A stretch of DNA of 64,000 bases from Mya arenaria (taxonomy: Eukaryota; Mollusca; Bivalvia; Myida; Myidae). The stretch lies in contig NC_069125.1 of NCBI RefSeq assembly GCF_026914265.1, positions 73,843,546 through 73,907,545 of the forward strand, written 5' to 3'. Position 1 is the first letter of the stretch; every line of letters starts with the position of its first letter. Shown piece by piece: positions 59,584 to 64,000 of the stretch. The position numbers and the translations under genes are program-made. The notes beneath the pieces were generated by a model that saw nothing but the letters and a program-made list of their open reading frames with translations, did no database searches and had not been told where the DNA came from.

Positions 59584-60420
59584 GTGAGGACTTAAAGACT
59601 AGCGAGTTATGTTATACATATAAAGAAGTACTTAGCTGAACTGTCCTATTTTAAGCACAGTTCGAATGTTCGGTTGTAATAGTTTTTTATCAAATTTACA
59701 CGACTGGTTTCCCGCGCTGCAAAACAAACCCGATATCACGTCCAATGTAGTCTCAACAAGTTATTTACTGTAGGGAGTCGGAGAGTTGTGTCCGATAACA
59801 CTGACGGACTTAAAACTAATGAAATCAAAACATCAACCCGATAAAATTCTTTGTTAATGCTGGAAAAGAAATTATGCAGAACTCACGGAAATATTTGAAC
59901 GACTGTAATGGATGGCAAATACCAAACGGTAAAACAGTAAATAAGCAAGATATCTGGTTACTTTCTCGAATAATGAAACTTACTTTTAAAAATTATTTTG
60001 TGAAAAGGATATTGCCCAAAATATGCATCATGAGAATATTGTGCCTACGATTGCTTGTGTGTTGAATTGATACTGACATGACTGCCACTCACTTATATAC
60101 AAATTTAACTGAACATGCGGCACCGAATATCATCAGTAACTATACACATGTTTTTGTTATTGTTCAAATTCCAGTATATATGAATTGATTTCATTGAATG
60201 ATTCATGAGGCTTTATTTATGTTGTGTGTTTTATATAGACGGCTACATTGTAAATAAGATGTATATTGCATTGAGTCCGTTTTCAGATTTGATGTTATAT
60301 TACTTGTTCCTTAATGTATCACTGTGACAATGATATATAATATAAATAAATATATAATATGTTCTGATACATATATACTATGTTTTGTCAAAAAACTGTT
60401 TTATACATGGTTACGAAAAA
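59584..60420. other. Intergenic
   Basis: No gene recognised; a 63-codon plus-strand frame at 59,874-60,065 has no support. Confidence 0.45.
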
Positions 60421-60423
60421 ACA

Positions 60424-60471
60424 GTCTGTCTGTCTGTCTGTCTACCTGTCTAGCTGGCTGGCTGTTTTTTT

Positions 60472-60514
<43 letters not shown>

Positions 60515-60563
60515 GGATGTCTTATTATTATTATTCTTATTCTTATTTTATTATTATTTTTAA

Positions 60564-60612
<49 letters not shown>

Positions 60613-60628
60613 AATAATAATAATAATA

Positions 60629-60678
<50 letters not shown>

Positions 60679-60700
60679 CATTATTATTGTAATTATTAAC
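60424..60700. repeat. Compound (CTGT)n / (ATT)n microsatellite
   Basis: Two CTGT runs split by a T9-10 tract to about 60,520, then about 170 bases of TTA/ATT triplets with a short AAT inversion in the middle. Confidence 0.95.
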
Positions 60701-60961
60701 ATTAATATTAGTAGTAATAGTATACGTGCATGTTTTGTGTTGCATCATATGACATGCAAAGCTGCACGCGTGGGAGCAAATCCTGGGACACTTTGGGCGC
60801 GGCGAACAATGGTGGATTTAAGTACTTTATATACACAAATTAGAATGACGTTCTTAACCGCAAATATCGGGTAAACAGATTTCATTATCGGAGTTATTTT
60901 CCACGTTCTAGTTCACCGAAGTCAACAAATCAACGAAGACTGACGTAACCAATAATGGATT

Positions 60962-60974
60962 TTCCAGAATCTTC
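60962..60974 (+). promoter_or_regulatory. Heat-shock-element-like site
   Basis: TTCCAGAATCTTC fits TTCnnGAAnnTTC, the three-module consensus bound by HSF trimers, ending 10 bases before the TATA box. Confidence 0.55.
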
Positions 60975-60983
60975 GAACTACTG

Positions 60984-60990
60984 TATAAAA
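60984..60990 (+). promoter_or_regulatory. TATA box of the 61-62.6 kb gene
   Basis: TGTATAAAAGCAGG, about 155 bases before the start codon, leaving a leader of about 125 bases. Confidence 0.65.
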
Positions 60991-61138
60991 GCAGGACCTT
61001 AGCTTAAACACATTCAATGTAAAGGATATTAGGAAACCAAACACATGCGGATATATTTACCAAAGCTTGTACTGACTGCCATACTATAAACATATTACAA
61101 TATACGTATTGAAAAGATATACACGGATATTAAATAGA

Positions 61139-61276
61139 ATGAAGCGAGTGTTTTCCCGACTAGCTTGTGTGAGCGGTCGGACTGACATAACCATGAGAGG
61201 GTCGTTTAATGTCGGACTGGAGAAAGAAGTTGACCGATTTTTGAGGACCGCGACGGCAACCAGACCACAGATTGAG
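61139..61276 (+). CDS. Exon 1 of the uncharacterised gene
   Basis: 138 nt ending in RPQIE at a GTACGT donor. Confidence 0.72.
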
Positions 61277-62582
61277 GTACGTCTCTGACAACTCCCTTTT
61301 CAGTCAAATAAGGCGTAATTGTTAACAGAGAATTTCACAACCGTATTGAAACGATGACAGGTCGTGCAGACATACAATCGTGTATAGTGTTGCACCAATC
61401 AGGATATACATTGCATTCACACCAAAACGCTCATGTAAACAGGTTGTCACTAATATGATATTCAGTAAATTCCATCTTGATCTTTCGATATGTATTGATA
61501 TCATTCTTACTTTAAAATGTTTAGTGCTGAATTAAATCGAACATAATCTGAATATCTTAAGGCATAATCTAATGTCACGATACAGTGGTAAATATTCAAA
61601 TTAATAGTCGGCGCCCCGGGAGCCCAAATATATTTGATATCGTCCAAAAAATAAGTCACTTATGGACCAGTTCATAAATTGCAGAAGATATATGCTGTTC
61701 ATACTTTCAAATTTGCACTAAAACATGTGATGGACGGTTTGTTTTAAATTGTATAATTTGATTGATGACGATATCTAAAATCTGAAGGACCTGTATATTG
61801 TTTTTATGATAATATTGATTTTAAATACCAACTTTTCCCTGAAACGCTAAAGATTAAATGGTATAATGTTTCTAAATCTCATACGCAGGCAGAACGAAAG
61901 GACGTTTTTAAAATCTTACCTTATGCTTAATTGTTTGTTTTGCACTGGCTTTCAAAAAAGGGTTTAAGATTGTTTGCTCATAACGTAAACCATTTTTCCC
62001 ATTCATTTATTGCAGAATAATGTCTGAAATACATGTATACTCATCATTAAAGTACCCAAAAACGTTTTATAAGCGATCAAGATGATTTTTTTGTGTGTTT
62101 TTTACTCCAGTTTTTTGCGCCGACTCGATGCTTGACACTTGTAGTGTTGATTTTTTGTATTACAACTTGCTGATGATCATTTCACGATCTCGTTTCAGCT
62201 GGAAGATGGAGGCAATGGGCGACCCGAGGTGAACAAGAAAATCGTCGAGAGATACGTAGTGTATGACCAGGCCCCGCGGAATGAACCTGGTGCCTATCAC
62301 GTGTATAAAATGACCACGCGGAACAGACTGCACGTGAATCTCGAGGACTTGCCCGTGCAGTTACACAAACCTTTCATCAAATTTTATGTGAAACACTTGA
62401 CTGAAAAAGGCGAATACAATTCATCAAATCTGATTCAGTTCAACAATATATGCGAGGACGTGTTTCGATACTTTCTAAACATGCAAATAAAAAAACTTGG
62501 TTATAGCTCCGTGTTTACAAGATACAACCACGAACGTGGCTTAGCTCTTTTTGAAACAAATAGAAAAGAAACAGGAGTTTGA
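61139..62582 (+). CDS. Two-exon gene for an uncharacterised 173-aa protein
   Basis: Exon 1 61,139-61,276 (46 codons, MKRVFSRLACVSGRTDITMR..., donor GAG/GTACGT) and exon 2 62,199-62,582 (acceptor CTCGTTTCAG, 127 codons and TGA) join in phase 0. The product is basic and hydrophilic, with no transmembrane segment. Exon 2 contains RYVVYDQAPRNEPGAYHVYK, PVQLHKPFIKFYVKHL and GYSSVFTRYNHERGLALFE. The N-terminal 40 residues, rich in Arg, Ser and Thr, could be a targeting sequence. I do not recognise the family. The start has A at -3; a second ATG in frame at codon 19 is possible. TATA and a heat-shock-like site upstream suggest inducible expression. Confidence 0.75.
61277..62198. other. Intron of the uncharacterised gene
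   Basis: AT-rich, 922 bases, GT...AG, with a pyrimidine-containing TCTCGTTTCAG acceptor; no repeats noted. Confidence 0.6.
62199..62582 (+). CDS. Exon 2 of the uncharacterised gene
   Basis: Starts LEDGGNGRPEVNKKIVERYV and runs open to TGA; GC content at wobble positions is higher than in the surrounding DNA. Confidence 0.78.
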   Translation: MEDGGNGRPEVNKKIVERYVVYDQAPRNEPGAYHVYKMTTRNRLHVNLEDLPVQLHKPFIKFYVKHLTEKGEYNSSNLIQFNNICEDVFRYFLNMQIKKLGYSSVFTRYNHERGLALFETNRKETGV

Positions 62583-63350
62583 CCAATGTATGTATATTAG
62601 ATGGTTTAGAAGTAGAACAATCTTACAACGTAAATGATGCAATAAGAAAATAACCACGAGACAACTGCTTTTACTAGCAACGTGTGATAGGGGTCCCTAG
62701 ACAGAACCCTGGGAGGACCATCTCGTCTACAATAGTTTACACAATAGAAAGGGCATTGATTCTTGTTGCAAGAGTGATCAACTTAGAATTGCAATATGAT
62801 GCAGACAGAGATATTATGCAAGAACTCTTTCGTTAAACTAAGCTTCCATTAGATTTAGGTTTAAACCTGTTATTGTAATGTATTTGTTGAAAAATATTTT
62901 TACATGATTTCGTTGTTATTCTATGCCATAAATACCTTCAAATAAATCAGTATTATATGCATATATATATATTTTAACATTATGTGTTAGACATGATTTG
63001 TTTCATATGAGACAGTTTACAATAAATTGTCACTTTTATGGATTGTTTAGTTTTCCTTCAGTTTTGTTTCGGTAAGCCAATTTTTGGCCATGTCAAACAT
63101 AAGTTAAGGACTTGATAAAGAATGTTTTGATTCTAAGGTTTGTCTTTGGAAAACGCGATCAGGCAAAAAACTGTGTGATAAAGTCAAACCAAAAATCATG
63201 TATTAGTTCTGCCACTGTTGGCATTGCGCCTCCACCGCTCCTGGTAGGATGTAACTATGCCAAGTACAGTTGAACTCTCCTGCAGTGAACCACTTAAACC
63301 TAACGGTACTGGCGTGACCTGGATATGAAAATGGTAACCACTCTATTACA
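62583..63350. other. 3' UTR and downstream flank
   Basis: AATAAA at 62,941-62,946 and again at 63,021-63,026 are candidate poly(A) signals. No further gene. Confidence 0.55.
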
Positions 63351-63354
63351 TCAT

Positions 63355-64000
63355 AATTCCAGAAAAGAATACCGCTCAATAACCTCATCAATCCAGAAAA
63401 GAATACCGCTCAATAACCTCATCAATCCAGGAAGGAATACCGCTCAATAACCTCATCAATCCAGGAAGGAATACCGCTCAATAACCTCATCATTCCAGCA
63501 AGGAATTCCGCTCAATAACCTCATCATTCCAGCAATAAATATCGCTCATTAACCTCATCATTCCAGCGATAAATACCGCTCATTAACCTCATCATTCCAG
63601 CAAGGAATACCGCTCAATAATCTCATCATTCCAGCAATAAATATCGCTCAATAACCTCATCATTCCAGCAAGGAATACCGCTCAATAACCTCATCATTCC
63701 AGCAAGGAATACCGCTCAATAACCTCATCATTCCAGCAAGGAATACCGCTCAATAACCTCATCATTCCAGCAATAAATACCGCTCAATAACCTCATCATT
63801 CCAGCAATAAATACCGCTCAATAAATTCATCATTCCATCTTGGAATACCGCTCAATAACCTCAGCAGTCCAGAAAAGAATACCGCTAAATAACCTCATAA
63901 TTCCAGCAAGGAATAGCTCTACCTAACCTTATTCCAGCAAGGAATTCGGCTCAAGAACCTCATCATTCCAGCAATACATATCGCTCATTAACCTCATCAT
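63355..64000. repeat. 34-bp minisatellite, about 19 units, continuing past the window
   Basis: CATTCCAGCAAGGAATACCG followed by CTCAATAACCTCAT, mostly at exactly 34-base spacing. Confidence 0.93.

Noticed and set aside
63355..64000. Regularly spaced repeats resembling a CRISPR array (also the 31-, 37- and 42-bp arrays)
   Set aside because: Units are contiguous with no unique spacers, and the genome is eukaryotic.

Overview
This is a eukaryotic, intron-bearing, AT-rich window, most likely from a bivalve or another shell-forming mollusc. Three observations support that: many degenerate non-LTR retrotransposon copies; a tRNA-derived SINE and several inverted-repeat elements; and, in the middle, a very large secreted protein gene that combines chitin-binding peritrophin-A (CBM14) modules with a laminin-G-like (LamG) domain, the layout of Pif/BMSP-type shell-matrix proteins. 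Nothing here looks bacterial or viral.

Layout. 1-8,010: three LINE copies. A minus-strand LINE (ORF1 plus endonuclease) is split by a nested plus-strand LINE flanked by a 7-bp target-site duplication; a second minus-strand LINE lies at 5.7-8.0 kb. 8,900-9,710 holds a decayed repeat-encoded ORF, and 9.87-10.35 kb a cluster of YY1-like GCCGCCAT motifs. 10,917-42,684 (minus strand) is the main gene. It has ten coding exons: a signal-peptide exon at 42.6 kb, a 3,795-nt low-complexity exon at 28.1-31.9 kb, two chitin-binding exons, a linker exon, and LamG exons ending at a stop at 11,067. Its introns carry at least six unrelated minisatellite arrays (46, 42, 42, 37/22, about 23 and 31 bp units), trinucleotide microsatellites and a TTAA-flanked foldback element. 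44.3-52.1 kb is a graveyard of at least four more LINE fragments, one with a restriction-like endonuclease, plus a SINE and two short palindromic elements. 52.65-53.49 kb is an inverted-repeat element with internal subrepeats. 56,400-59,578 is a complete DNA transposon: 450-bp terminal inverted repeats, a CACGGTG terminus and a 5-bp AGGAT duplication, enclosing decayed C2H2 zinc-finger exons. 60,962-63,026 is a two-exon gene for a 173-aa unrecognised protein, with a heat-shock-element-like site just upstream of a TATA box. The window ends in a 34-bp minisatellite.

The main gene is supported by splice sites and by reading phase across all nine introns. Three short exons (CBM14-1 and the first two LamG exons) each need a one-base indel correction. 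The same stretch contains a noisy satellite, so residual long-read error is as likely as pseudogenisation. How the genes work together: apart from the intron-nested repeats there is no operon-like logic; the two putative host genes are on opposite strands and appear independent.
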